DNA of 35,718 bases. Origin: CAVQLX01 sp046727715 (GTDB taxonomy: Bacteria; Desulfobacterota; Binatia; DP-6). A program made the translations under genes and the position numbers. The stretch lies in the NCBI GenBank assembly GCA_046727715.1, contig JBKPDC010000280.1, forward strand, positions 1-35,718. Reading direction: 5' to 3'. Positions within the stretch are counted from its first letter, which is position 1. Every line of letters starts with the position of its first letter. The notes beneath the pieces were generated by a model. It was not told the DNA's origin. It was given only the letters and a program-made list of their open reading frames with translations, and did not search any database. This document shows, piece after piece, positions 15,687 through 24,245 of the stretch.

Positions 15687-16576
15687 GCTACGCCGTCTTC
15701 TCCTGCGACCTCGACACGGTCGACCGGCATCTCGAGGGGTACGGGTTCGAGGACCTTCGCCCCTGCGAGCTGATCTACCGGACCGCGGTGCCGCGCCTGC
15801 TCGAGTTGCTCGACGAGCTCCGGGTGCCGGGAGTGCTGTTCGTGATCGGGCGCGACGCGCAGGCGCAACGTGACCTGCTGCGGCAGGCGACCGCGGCAGG
15901 GCACGAAGTTGCGAGCCACTCGCTCACCCACCCGCAACCCTTCAGCACGCTCGACGATGGCGCACTGCACGAGCAGCTGGTGACGTCGCGCGAGCGCCTG
16001 TCCGAGGCGGCGGGGCGCGAGGTGATCGGATTCCGGGCTCCCGCCTGGGACGTGGACGCCCGCGTGCTGCACCTGGTAGGCGCGGCGGGCTACCGCTACG
16101 ACGCCTCCGTCTTCCCCTCGCCCGTGCTGGCCGCGAGCCGGCTGGCCGCCTACCGGCGCAGCACGGGCAAGCAATCAATCTTCACCATGGACCTCGTGGG
16201 GCATGCGTTCGCGCCGGTGTGGCCGCACGTGCTCGGCAACGGCGCGGGCGAGGTGGTCGAGTTCCCGATCGCGGTCACACCGCGGTTCCGGCTGCCCGTG
16301 TACCACACACTCGCGTACTTCCTCCCCGAGTGGCTGTTCCGCCGCAACCTGCTGGCGCTGCTCCGCGGGAATCTACCCGTGTGCTACGAGTTTCACGCCG
16401 CCGATCTGCTCGACCTCGTGGCGGACGGCGTGGACCCGCGCATGGCGCGGCACCCCGGGATGCGCGAAGCGCTCGCGCCGAAGCGTGCCCGGCTGCGCGA
16501 CACGCTGCGCACCATCGCCGCCGCGCGGCGCGTGACGACCTATCGAGCGGTCGTGGAGGAGGGCACGTGGCATTGA
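15683..16576 (+). CDS. Polysaccharide deacetylase family protein (NodB-like)
   Basis: 297 residues. Seen: the catalytic-base segment FSCDLDTVD (Asp9/Asp11), the metal pair HSLTH (79-83) and the third motif FRAPAWDVD (117-125). The NodB core is complete, suggesting removal of acetyl groups from a GlcNAc-type unit. There is no signal peptide, so it would act on a cytosolic lipid-linked intermediate rather than on finished polymer. The GTG start is within the aminotransferase stop. The stop overlaps the following GT2 gene by 10 bp. It is the second NodB relative in this operon; the other (11323-13035) is much larger and more divergent. Confidence 0.87.
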   Translation: MSYAVFSCDLDTVDRHLEGYGFEDLRPCELIYRTAVPRLLELLDELRVPGVLFVIGRDAQAQRDLLRQATAAGHEVASHSLTHPQPFSTLDDGALHEQLVTSRERLSEAAGREVIGFRAPAWDVDARVLHLVGAAGYRYDASVFPSPVLAASRLAAYRRSTGKQSIFTMDLVGHAFAPVWPHVLGNGAGEVVEFPIAVTPRFRLPVYHTLAYFLPEWLFRRNLLALLRGNLPVCYEFHAADLLDLVADGVDPRMARHPGMREALAPKRARLRDTLRTIAAARRVTTYRAVVEEGTWH

Positions 16577-17637
16577 CCGAGGGCCAGGCGCTGCTCGCCG
16601 CGGTGGTGATCTGCCGCAACGAGGAGCGCTGGATCGACACCTGCCTGCGCTCGGTCCTGGCGGCACTGGAGCCGGTCCCCGGTGCCGAGGTCGTCGTGGT
16701 GGACTCGTGCTCCACCGATGCCACACGCGAGCGGGCGGCGGCGTTCCCGATCCGCCTGGTCGAGCTCCGCCCCGACGCGCCGCTGTCGCCCGCGCTCGGC
16801 CGGCTGGTCGGGCAGCACCTCACGCGGAGCCGCTACGTGCTCTTCGTCGACGGGGACACGGAGATCGCGAGCGGGTGGGTGCAGGCGGCGCTGGAGCACC
16901 TGGAGGCGCATCCGCGGGTGGCGGCCGTCGACGGCAAGCTGCCGGAGATCTACTACGAGGGGGCGCACGTCGTCGGCGGAAGCGCCGACTGTTTCGGGGC
17001 GGGTGACGTTCCCACCGAGGTCGACGGGCTCGGCGGCAACGCGATCTACCGGCGTGCCGCCCTGGAGCACGTGGGGTCGTTCAATCCGTTCATCGTCTCC
17101 TACGAGGAGGCCGAGCTCGCTGCGCGGCTGCGCCAGGCGGGGTCGGTGGTCGTCCGCCTCCCGGTCGTCATGGGCACGCATCGCACCGGGCCGCGCGGGA
17201 GCCTCATGGAGCTCGGGCGCCGCTACCGGGAGAATCTCATCAAGGGCTACGGACAGACGCTGCGGGTCGCGCTCCGGCAGGGCACGTTCGGCGAGCATGC
17301 CCGGAGCATGAAGCGCTACCTCCAGTTCCAGGCCGTCCTGGCGTTCGGGGTGGTGGCCGGCCTCGCGGGCGTCCTCACCGGCGACGCCCGCTTCGTCGTC
17401 GCCCCGCTCGTGGTCGTGGCGGCGCTGATCCTGGCGTTCATGCTGCGCAGTCGGAGCGTCACGAAGCCATTCCAGCTGATCGCCGATTGGGCCGTCTGGA
17501 CCTGGCCGATGATCCGCGGGTTCGTCGAGCGCCCGCGCGATCCCCGGGCGCTCCGTCCCGCCGCGATGATCGCGGGCTCGCGGGACCTGCGTGCGGAGCC
17601 GCCGCTCACCGCCCCGGCGGTCGCGAGGCGTGCCTGA
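16567..17637 (+). CDS. GT2 family glycosyltransferase with C-terminal membrane helices
   Basis: 356 residues. GT-A signature: LAAVVICRNEERWIDTCLRS (10-29), VVVVDSCSTDAT (42-53), VLFVDGDTEI (DGD at 95-97) and a typical GGNAIYRRAALE acceptor-side segment. Two hydrophobic segments near residues 245-292 probably anchor it. I chose the GTG at 16567 because GGAGGAGGGC lies just upstream and the protein then begins right before the first beta strand. The start overlaps the deacetylase stop, and the last base overlaps the next ATG (TGATG). It would add a sugar to the lipid-linked repeat unit. Confidence 0.88.
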   Translation: MALTEGQALLAAVVICRNEERWIDTCLRSVLAALEPVPGAEVVVVDSCSTDATRERAAAFPIRLVELRPDAPLSPALGRLVGQHLTRSRYVLFVDGDTEIASGWVQAALEHLEAHPRVAAVDGKLPEIYYEGAHVVGGSADCFGAGDVPTEVDGLGGNAIYRRAALEHVGSFNPFIVSYEEAELAARLRQAGSVVVRLPVVMGTHRTGPRGSLMELGRRYRENLIKGYGQTLRVALRQGTFGEHARSMKRYLQFQAVLAFGVVAGLAGVLTGDARFVVAPLVVVAALILAFMLRSRSVTKPFQLIADWAVWTWPMIRGFVERPRDPRALRPAAMIAGSRDLRAEPPLTAPAVARRA

Positions 17638-18410
17638 TGTTCCCCGCGGCCGAGCACGCGACGCCGTCCACGCCCGACGAGGAACGCTTTCCGCTCCTCG
17701 GGGTGCCGTTCACGCTGTGCGCCTTCGCGGACGCCGCGGACCGGATCCGGGGCATGATCGCGTCGGGACGTTCCCACCAGGTCGTGCTCGCCAACGCGCA
17801 CACCCTCAACCTGGCGGCAGACGACCCGTCGTATCGCCGCATCGTCGCGGACGCCGACCTGGTCCTGCGCGACGGGGCCGGCGTCGAGCTCGCCGCGCGG
17901 CTGGCGGGGGTGGACGCCGGGCACAACTTCGTCGGAACCGACTTCGTCCCCGCCCTGCTCCAGCATCTCGGGCCGCGGGAGGTCCGGGTGTTCCTTTTCG
18001 GGGCGCAGGCCGGTGTCGCCGAGCGAGCGGCGCATGTGCTGCGGGCGCGGGGATCGCACATCCGCATCGTCGGGACGGCGCCCGGGTACGGCGCGTTGCC
18101 GCGCGTCGCGCAGCAGGTGCGCGCCACTCGACCGGACGTGCTGCTCGTGGCGCTCGGCAACCCGTTGCAGGAGCGGTGGATCGACGAGCACCGCGACCAC
18201 CTCGGGGTGCCGGTGTCGATCGGGGTCGGTGCCCTCTTCGACTACCTCGCCGGCCGGGTGCGGCGCGCGCCCGGCTGGGTACTCGGCCTGCGCGCGGAAT
18301 GGCTCTTCCGTCTCCTCGTCGAACCGAAGCGGCTGTGGCAACGCTACGTGCTGGGCAATCCGCGGTTCGTGTGGCGTGTGCTCCGCAGCCGCCGAAGGGA
18401 GCAGTGGTGA
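17637..18410 (+). CDS. WecG/TagA/CpsF family glycosyltransferase (GT26)
   Basis: 257 residues. Landmarks: VLANAHTLNLA (50-60), the catalytic-Asp segment LRDGAGVELA (Asp79) and VALGNPLQERWIDEH (171-185), the family's G-x-P-x-QE-x-W motif with Asn-Pro. It has normal family length and ends in a basic amphipathic tail (EWLFRLLVEPKRLWQRY) that in this family contacts the membrane. It transfers a hexosamine-type sugar from UDP to a polyprenyl-linked acceptor. The ATG shares one base with the upstream stop. The stop overlaps the next GTG. Confidence 0.92.
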   Translation: MFPAAEHATPSTPDEERFPLLGVPFTLCAFADAADRIRGMIASGRSHQVVLANAHTLNLAADDPSYRRIVADADLVLRDGAGVELAARLAGVDAGHNFVGTDFVPALLQHLGPREVRVFLFGAQAGVAERAAHVLRARGSHIRIVGTAPGYGALPRVAQQVRATRPDVLLVALGNPLQERWIDEHRDHLGVPVSIGVGALFDYLAGRVRRAPGWVLGLRAEWLFRLLVEPKRLWQRYVLGNPRFVWRVLRSRRREQW

Positions 18411-19276
18411 GCGAGACGAGACTGTTGACGGTCGCGGAGCACGGGACGCCCCGGGCCGCCGCGCTCCGCCAGCTGCTGGCGCGAGCCGCGTCCCTGGGCT
18501 GGCTGGACGGCGCCACCGCGCGCGCCGTCTTGCACGTCGGGACGTGCGGCCGCTCGGCGCTGGCCGCCGAGACCGCGCAGGCGCTGGCGGCGTTGCTGCG
18601 CGAACGCGCCCCGTCGCTGCGGCTCGAGGTGCTGGATCCCGCGGAGAGCGAAGGAGAGTGGAACGCCTTTCCCCGGCTGCCCGTCGGTCGGCACGACACG
18701 GTACAGGTGGAGGGTACGCGGGGCATCCTGCTGCGTGTGCCGCGGCTGTGGTTCGAGCGCTTCTTCCTCTCCACGGTGGTCGCGGTGCATCCCGATCGCC
18801 GGTGGCGCATCGGCGGCGTGCTCCAGGCGCAGGCGGAGATCCTCGCCTACTTGAATCCTGGCCTGGCGAGCAGCGTGCTGCTGTCCGAGGCGCATCGCCT
18901 GGGCGCGTCGGACCTGGCGATCGCGTGCGGCTCGCACCCGGTAGAGGGCGCCTGGTGGGTTGCCAGCCCGCGCGACGTCCTGGTCGAGGGCGCGATGGCT
19001 CGCGCCGCGGGAATCGATCCGCGCGCCCTGCCGAGCATCCGGACCATCGCGCGGCACGAGCTCCTCGAGGCGTGGGAGGGCGCTGGCGGACCGGAGCTTC
19101 CCGGCGTCGCGCGCGGCGCCGCCGCTGCGACCGTATTGGCGGCGCGCGAGCAGGGCGCGACCGCGGTCCGCCGCACGCTCGAGGACGCCCGGCGGGTCGG
19201 CCGCAACCTGCGCAAGGTGCCGCAGGCGGTGCGGCGCCGGCTCGCCGCGCGCCGCGGCAGGGAGCAGTCGGCATGA
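18407..19276 (+). CDS. DUF362-like protein of unknown function
   Basis: 289 residues. Similarity to the DUF362 fold is suggested by STVVAVHPDRRWRIGGVLQ (122-140) and by ACGSHPVEGAWWVASPRDVL (173-192) followed by AMARAAGIDP. This resembles the 'EG.GP....LL.AS.DPVA.DA......G.DP' portion of that family. The [4Fe-4S] ferredoxin-like cysteines seen in many members are absent: only a few scattered Cys occur. The C-terminal 60 residues are strongly basic. It is coupled by 4-bp overlaps to the WecG-type GT upstream and to a Gfo/Idh enzyme downstream. The role is unknown; the context suggests sugar or lipid-carrier chemistry. The family call is tentative. Confidence 0.55.
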   Translation: MSETRLLTVAEHGTPRAAALRQLLARAASLGWLDGATARAVLHVGTCGRSALAAETAQALAALLRERAPSLRLEVLDPAESEGEWNAFPRLPVGRHDTVQVEGTRGILLRVPRLWFERFFLSTVVAVHPDRRWRIGGVLQAQAEILAYLNPGLASSVLLSEAHRLGASDLAIACGSHPVEGAWWVASPRDVLVEGAMARAAGIDPRALPSIRTIARHELLEAWEGAGGPELPGVARGAAAATVLAAREQGATAVRRTLEDARRVGRNLRKVPQAVRRRLAARRGREQSA

Positions 19277-20253
19277 GGCCGCTCCGATTCGGCGTCGTCG
19301 GGTGCGGCGCCATCGTCACGCTGCACCAGCTCCCCGCGCTGCGGCGGTGCCGGGCCCTCACGCTGGTCGGTCTGGTGGACCGTGACCGCACGTGGGCGGC
19401 GCAGGTGGCGCGGCGCGCCGGCGTTCCGGGCGCGTTCGATGATCACCGCGACTTGCTCGGCAAGGTTGACGCCGTGCTGGTGGCGACGCCGAATGCGACG
19501 CACGCCGACATCGTGTGCGACCTGCTCGCGCACGGCGTCCACGTGCTGTGCGAGAAGCCGCTCGGCACGACCGGCCCCGAAGTCGCGCGCATGCTCACCG
19601 CGGCCGCACACAGCGGCGCGCGGCTCATGACCGCGCATTGCCTCCGCTTCAGCCCGAGCCTGGAGATGCTGAAGACCGTGGTCGACGAGGGATGGATCGG
19701 TCACGTCGAGCGCGTGCACGCGACGATCGGCGGGCCCTACGAAGGGGTCGCCCGGCGCACCGACTTCCGGCGCCAGCGGGCGCTGTCGGGCGGCGGCGTG
19801 CTCATGGACCTCGGGGTCCACATGCTGGACCTCATGGTGTGGCTGGCGGGCAGGGCGCCGGTGGCGGTGGAGTACGCGGCATCGTGCGCCGACGGCTGGG
19901 AGGTCGAGACCGACGCCGAGGTCGCGCTGCGCTTCCCGGACGACACCCAGGCGTCCCTCCAGGCGAGCTACTCGACCCCGCAGAGGAACTGCCTCGTGGT
20001 GCATGGTGCGCAGGGCTGGGCGCGCGCGTCGCTCTACGTGACCACGGAGCTGACGGTCTTCGCCGAGGAGGCACGCATCTGCCGTCGGGCCGGCCTGCAA
20101 ACGCTCCGGCTGCCGGACTGCAACATGTACGACGCCCAGATCGCACACTTCTGCCACGGCGTCGCCACTGGTGAGCCGTTTCGCGTGCGCGACGCGGAGG
20201 TCCGCGCCACCATCGGCGTCATCGACCGGTGCTACGGGAGGATGGCCGCGTGA
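19273..20253 (+). CDS. Gfo/Idh/MocA-family NAD(P)-dependent oxidoreductase (second copy)
   Basis: 326 residues. Seen: FGVVGCGAIVTLHQLPAL (6-23, Rossmann start), VLVATPNATHADI (68-80), CEKPLG (Lys95) and GGGVLMDLGVHMLDLMVWL carrying a candidate catalytic His. The ATG overlaps the stop of the DUF362-like gene, and the stop overlaps the epimerase GTG. It is only distantly like the Gfo/Idh enzyme at 9667, so the two probably oxidise different sugars. The substrate is unknown. Confidence 0.88.
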   Translation: MRPLRFGVVGCGAIVTLHQLPALRRCRALTLVGLVDRDRTWAAQVARRAGVPGAFDDHRDLLGKVDAVLVATPNATHADIVCDLLAHGVHVLCEKPLGTTGPEVARMLTAAAHSGARLMTAHCLRFSPSLEMLKTVVDEGWIGHVERVHATIGGPYEGVARRTDFRRQRALSGGGVLMDLGVHMLDLMVWLAGRAPVAVEYAASCADGWEVETDAEVALRFPDDTQASLQASYSTPQRNCLVVHGAQGWARASLYVTTELTVFAEEARICRRAGLQTLRLPDCNMYDAQIAHFCHGVATGEPFRVRDAEVRATIGVIDRCYGRMAA

Positions 20254-21284
20254 GCACGAGGATCGGCAGTGCCCTCGTGACCGGCGCCGCGGGCTTCGTG
20301 GGCGCACGGATGGTGGAGCGCCTGCTGCGGCGCCACGTGCCGGCGCGGGCGCTGGTCCGCCACCGCCTGGCCCGCGGTGCCGGCACGCCGGGGCCCGAGT
20401 GGGTGCATGGCGACGTGACTGATCCCGCGTCGCTGCGGGCCGCCGTCGCGGGCTGCGACGTCGTTTTCCACTGCGCCTGGGGGGGCGAGTCGCTCGCCGA
20501 CGCCCGCCGCATCAACGTGGAGGGAACACGCCACCTGCTCGAGGCAGCCGCCGCGGCCGGCGTGCACCGGATCGTGCACCTGAGCACGATGGCCGTGCAC
20601 GGAGACGGGCTGCCGCCGGAGCTGACGGAGGATTTCCCGCTCGTCAGGGGCGGGGATGCCTACGGGCTGAGCAAGGCGGAGGGAGAGCAGTTGGCGCTGG
20701 AGTTCGGCCGGGCCCAGGGCGTCGAGGTGGTCGCACTCCGGCCCACCCTGGTGTACGGCCCGGCCGCGCCGTACTGGGTCGTTGCGTACTTCGAGCGCGT
20801 CAAGCGCGAGGAGGTGGCGCTCGTCGACGGCGGGACGGGTCTGGCCAACCTGCTCTTCGTGGAGGACCTCGTGGACGCCATGTGGGCCGCGGCCGAGGCG
20901 CCCGGCGCTGCTGGCGCGGCGTGCTTGGTCTCGGGTGAGCGCGCGGTCACGTGGGCCGAATACCTCGGCCACTTCGCCCGCATGTGCCGCAAGCCGCTGC
21001 CGCCGTCGGTGCCGCTGTGGCGGGCCAAGCTCGAGATGCAGGTGCTGCGTGTCTACGGCACCCTCACGCAGCGGCCACGGCGGCTCCAGGGCATGGACGT
21101 GCGCTTGATGTCGCAGCGCTGCGCCGTCCGTATCGACCGCGCGCGGCAGGTACTCGGCTGGTCGCCGGCCACCTCGCTGGAGCAGGGCATGGCCGTGTGC
21201 GAGGCCTGGCTGCGACGTGAGGGTCATCTCCCCGTCGAGGACGGCCCGGTCGAGTCCCCGCGGGTGCGACGGAGCGCAGGATGA
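20250..21284 (+). CDS. NAD-dependent epimerase/dehydratase (extended SDR)
   Basis: 344 residues. Seen: SALVTGAAGFVGARMVE (GxxGxxG at 12-18), GDVTDPASL (54-62), HLSTMAVHG and the YxxxK pair Tyr138/Lys142 in DAYGLSKAEG, then RPTLVYGP. These are the landmarks of an extended short-chain dehydrogenase acting on nucleotide sugars (epimerase, dehydratase or reductase). GGGAGG precedes the GTG start, which overlaps the oxidoreductase stop by 4 bp. The stop overlaps the flippase ATG. With the Gfo/Idh enzyme before it, this may form a second small sugar-modification step. Confidence 0.9.
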   Translation: MSTRIGSALVTGAAGFVGARMVERLLRRHVPARALVRHRLARGAGTPGPEWVHGDVTDPASLRAAVAGCDVVFHCAWGGESLADARRINVEGTRHLLEAAAAAGVHRIVHLSTMAVHGDGLPPELTEDFPLVRGGDAYGLSKAEGEQLALEFGRAQGVEVVALRPTLVYGPAAPYWVVAYFERVKREEVALVDGGTGLANLLFVEDLVDAMWAAAEAPGAAGAACLVSGERAVTWAEYLGHFARMCRKPLPPSVPLWRAKLEMQVLRVYGTLTQRPRRLQGMDVRLMSQRCAVRIDRARQVLGWSPATSLEQGMAVCEAWLRREGHLPVEDGPVESPRVRRSAG

Positions 21285-22732
21285 TGCATCGCGCCGTCTC
21301 CAGAAACTTCGCCTTCATCGCCGTGAGCAACGTGCTCGCGCCGATGTTCTCCCTGGTGCTGGTACTGGCCATCAGCCGCTTCCAGGGCGTCGAGGTACTC
21401 GGGAAGTATTCGCTCCTGATGAGCGTGTTCGTGTTCGGCATGTCGGTGGCGGGGTTCGGCCTGCCGGTCGTCATCACCCGCGAGGTCGCCCAGGCGCCGC
21501 TCGAAGCCGGTCGCTGGTTCATGAACGCGGCTGCGCTGTCCGCGGGGATCGCGCTGCCGCTCCTCGGAGTGGCGCTCCTCGCGTGCAGACGCTGGGCAGA
21601 CGACGGCGACATGGCGCTGGCGCTCGGCCTGACGGCACTCACGGTGCTGCCCTCCGCAGTCACGCAGTGCGCCGAGGCGGTGCTGCTGGCGTACGAGCGC
21701 GCGCATGATTTCGTGCTGATCAATCTCGGCGAGACCGTGCTCCGGGCCGCCGCGGGGACGCTGCTCGTGGTGAGCGGGTGGGGCGTGGTCGCGATCGCCA
21801 TCCTCCTGCTCGTGCTGCGGGTCGCCGCGGCCGTCGTCTTCGTCGCGGCGCTGCGCCGCCGCGGCGTGCAGACGCCGTACCGGATCGAGCCGCGGCTGCT
21901 CCGGCGGCTGGCAGGCTACATCCCCGTGACCGGCTTTATCCCGGTGGTGAACGCGCTCTACGCGCGCGCCGACGTCTTCCTGCTCTCGAGCCTGGGCAGC
22001 TGGCGTGACGTCGGCCTCTACAGCGCCGCGCTTCGCCTGGTCGACCTCGCGCGGACCGTGACGCCGGCATACGCTCGCGCGATGTACCCCGTTCTCGCGC
22101 GCCTGCGGGCCGCCGGCGCGGCGGAGTACAACGCGGCAGCGCGCCGGGCAACACGCGCCGGCCTCCTCCTGACGGCGCCGATCGTCCTTGCGATGTACGG
22201 CTGCGCCGATCTGCTCATCCGGCTGTTGTTCGGCCCGGACCTGGCGCCGGCGGCCGAGACGCTGCGCATCCTTGCCTGGGCCGTCATTCCCTTCGCCCTC
22301 GCCATCGTGCTCGCGCAGGTGCTGTTCGCGGCCGACCGCCAGGCGGTCGATCTGGCCGTCAATCTGGTGAGCATGGCCGTCAGCGTGATCGGGGCCGTCG
22401 TCCTCATCCCGCGGCTCGGCGCTGCGGGCGCGGCGGTGGCCGCCGTGGCCGCGTCGACCGCCTACGCCTCCCTGCAGTACGCCGGGGTCGTGCGATGGGC
22501 GGTGCCGCTGGCCATGGGTGCCGACCTCGGACGCCTGGCGCTGGCGATGGGTGCGGCGCTGCTCGTCCTGCGGGCTGCGTACGCGGTCGGGCCGATCGTC
22601 GCGACCGCCCTCGCGCTTGCCACGCTCGGGGGGGTCGTCGCGGCCACGGGCCTCGTGTCCGTGGGCGAGCTCAGGCGGCGGTTCGGCTGGGGAGCGCTCG
22701 CCACACCGAAGCGGGAGGGGGTGACCCTGTGA
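21281..22732 (+). CDS. Wzx-type lipid-linked oligosaccharide flippase (MATE/MOP superfamily)
   Basis: 483 residues with about 12-14 hydrophobic helices. It begins MMHRAVSRNFAFIAVSNVLA, typical of polysaccharide biosynthesis (PST) flippases, with conserved-looking RFQGVEVLGKYSLLMS and the later RADVFLLSSLGSWRDVGLYS. It would move the undecaprenyl-linked repeat unit from the cytosolic to the periplasmic side. It is overlapped by 4 bp at both ends (epimerase, polymerase). Its position next to the O-antigen polymerase-like gene is the usual Wzx/Wzy arrangement. Confidence 0.92.
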   Translation: MMHRAVSRNFAFIAVSNVLAPMFSLVLVLAISRFQGVEVLGKYSLLMSVFVFGMSVAGFGLPVVITREVAQAPLEAGRWFMNAAALSAGIALPLLGVALLACRRWADDGDMALALGLTALTVLPSAVTQCAEAVLLAYERAHDFVLINLGETVLRAAAGTLLVVSGWGVVAIAILLLVLRVAAAVVFVAALRRRGVQTPYRIEPRLLRRLAGYIPVTGFIPVVNALYARADVFLLSSLGSWRDVGLYSAALRLVDLARTVTPAYARAMYPVLARLRAAGAAEYNAAARRATRAGLLLTAPIVLAMYGCADLLIRLLFGPDLAPAAETLRILAWAVIPFALAIVLAQVLFAADRQAVDLAVNLVSMAVSVIGAVVLIPRLGAAGAAVAAVAASTAYASLQYAGVVRWAVPLAMGADLGRLALAMGAALLVLRAAYAVGPIVATALALATLGGVVAATGLVSVGELRRRFGWGALATPKREGVTL

Positions 22733-24237
22733 CGGACAGGGCGGGCGCGCGTCGCCCCGCGGCAGGCGGCGGTCTGGCGCCGGGTCTCGGTCTCGGCGTC
22801 GTGTTCGGCGTCGGTGCGCTGTACATGTTCGGCGAGGAGACGCGGTTCGCCGTCTACGGCCTCGGCGCGCTCATCGCGCTCGCCTTCCTGCCGGGTCTGG
22901 TACGGCGCGTCGGTTCGCTGGAACGACTGCTCTTCGCCGCCCTCGTCCTCTCGCTGCAGTTCGACGTTGCGCTCGCCTACAAGTTCCGGCCGTTCAAGCC
23001 CGCGGGGCCGTACGGGCTACTGATCTCGCCGACCCTCGTGATCGCGACGGCGCTGTTCGGGCTCCGCATCGTGCTCGCGTCTCGCGTCCTGGGGCCGCGC
23101 TTGCGCGCGGACGCCTCGCTCGTCCGGTGGATCGCCTTGATGCTCCTGGCGGGCGTGCTGTCGAGCGTGAGCACCGTGGACCGCCAGCTGGTCTCGTTCG
23201 GGCTCTTCGAGCTGCTCACGGTCGGCCTGATCGCGGTCGTCGCGATGGACCAGTGCGGCACGACCGATGGCCTGCGGGTCGTGCAGCGGCTGCTCGGCTG
23301 GACCCTCGTGATACAGAGCCTGCTCATCATCGTCGGCTTCGCCACCGGCGTGCAGATCTCGCTCAGCCATGGGGTTCGCGGGGAGGACTACGGCTGGGCG
23401 GCGACGGGCCGCTTCGCGGGCACGCTCAACACCCCCTCGGCGGCCGGGACCATGCTCGTCGTCTGCCTGCTCGGCGCGCTCACGCGACTCTACCAGCGCG
23501 GGAACGCCTCGGAACGCGTCTGGCTGTACGTCCAGCTCGGACTCGGCAGCTTCGCGCTCCTCCTCACACAGACGCGTACGGCCTGGATAGGGCTGATCAT
23601 CGGGGGCGCTGGCATCCTGCGGGCGGCGGTCCGCCGCCGCGAGCTGAGCGGCGCGCGGCTCCTCGCGGTGGCCGGCCTCGTGCTGGTCGTTTGCCTGGCC
23701 GCCTGGCCGTTCATCGCCGGCCGCGTCGAGGCGAGCCATTCCGACGACGCCGAGGTCCGCTGGCGGCTGGTCAAGGTCGCGATGGCGATGATCAAGACCC
23801 ATCCGCTGGTCGGCGTCGGCCTGAACACGGCGACCACGCAGGTGCGCGATTACGCCGCGCGGGCCGGAGCGGAAGGCTGGGTGTTCATCGTGCACAACCA
23901 GTTCCTGCTCGTCTGGGTGGAGACCGGGGTGCTCGGCTTCCTCGCCTTCGTCTGGCTCTTCCGGCTGGGACTGCGAGCCGCGTCGCGCCTCAAGCACGCA
24001 GCGGATCAGGAGCTCCGGAACGCCGGCTTGTGGCTCTTCTGGTCGTTCATCATGCTCGTCTGGGCCCTGAGCATGGATCACGTGAGCGGCGCCGCGACGT
24101 ACAAGCTCGTCTTCTTCCTGTTCGGCGTCGCCCTCGGTGCGGCTCGACTGGTGCCGCGTCCGGACCAGACGGGGGTCGAGGTGCCTGGCCCGCCGGGCCC
24201 GGCACCGGAGCGGGCACGCGCCAGCGCCGCAGCATGA
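22729..24237 (+). CDS. Wzy-type O-antigen polymerase/ligase family protein
   Basis: 502 residues with about 11-12 transmembrane helices. A large periplasmic loop carries TGRFAGTLNTPSAAGTMLV, TQTRTAWIG and the terminal-domain IKTHPLVGVGLNT...VHNQFLLVWVETG, characteristic of the O-antigen ligase/polymerase (Wzy_C) fold. It would polymerise flipped repeat units. GGAGGGGG precedes the GTG, which overlaps the flippase stop by 4 bp. Ligase (WaaL-type) function cannot be excluded by sequence, but position and cluster content favour polymerase. Confidence 0.87.
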   Translation: MTDRAGARRPAAGGGLAPGLGLGVVFGVGALYMFGEETRFAVYGLGALIALAFLPGLVRRVGSLERLLFAALVLSLQFDVALAYKFRPFKPAGPYGLLISPTLVIATALFGLRIVLASRVLGPRLRADASLVRWIALMLLAGVLSSVSTVDRQLVSFGLFELLTVGLIAVVAMDQCGTTDGLRVVQRLLGWTLVIQSLLIIVGFATGVQISLSHGVRGEDYGWAATGRFAGTLNTPSAAGTMLVVCLLGALTRLYQRGNASERVWLYVQLGLGSFALLLTQTRTAWIGLIIGGAGILRAAVRRRELSGARLLAVAGLVLVVCLAAWPFIAGRVEASHSDDAEVRWRLVKVAMAMIKTHPLVGVGLNTATTQVRDYAARAGAEGWVFIVHNQFLLVWVETGVLGFLAFVWLFRLGLRAASRLKHAADQELRNAGLWLFWSFIMLVWALSMDHVSGAATYKLVFFLFGVALGAARLVPRPDQTGVEVPGPPGPAPERARASAAA

Positions 24238-24245
24238 GGGCGCCC

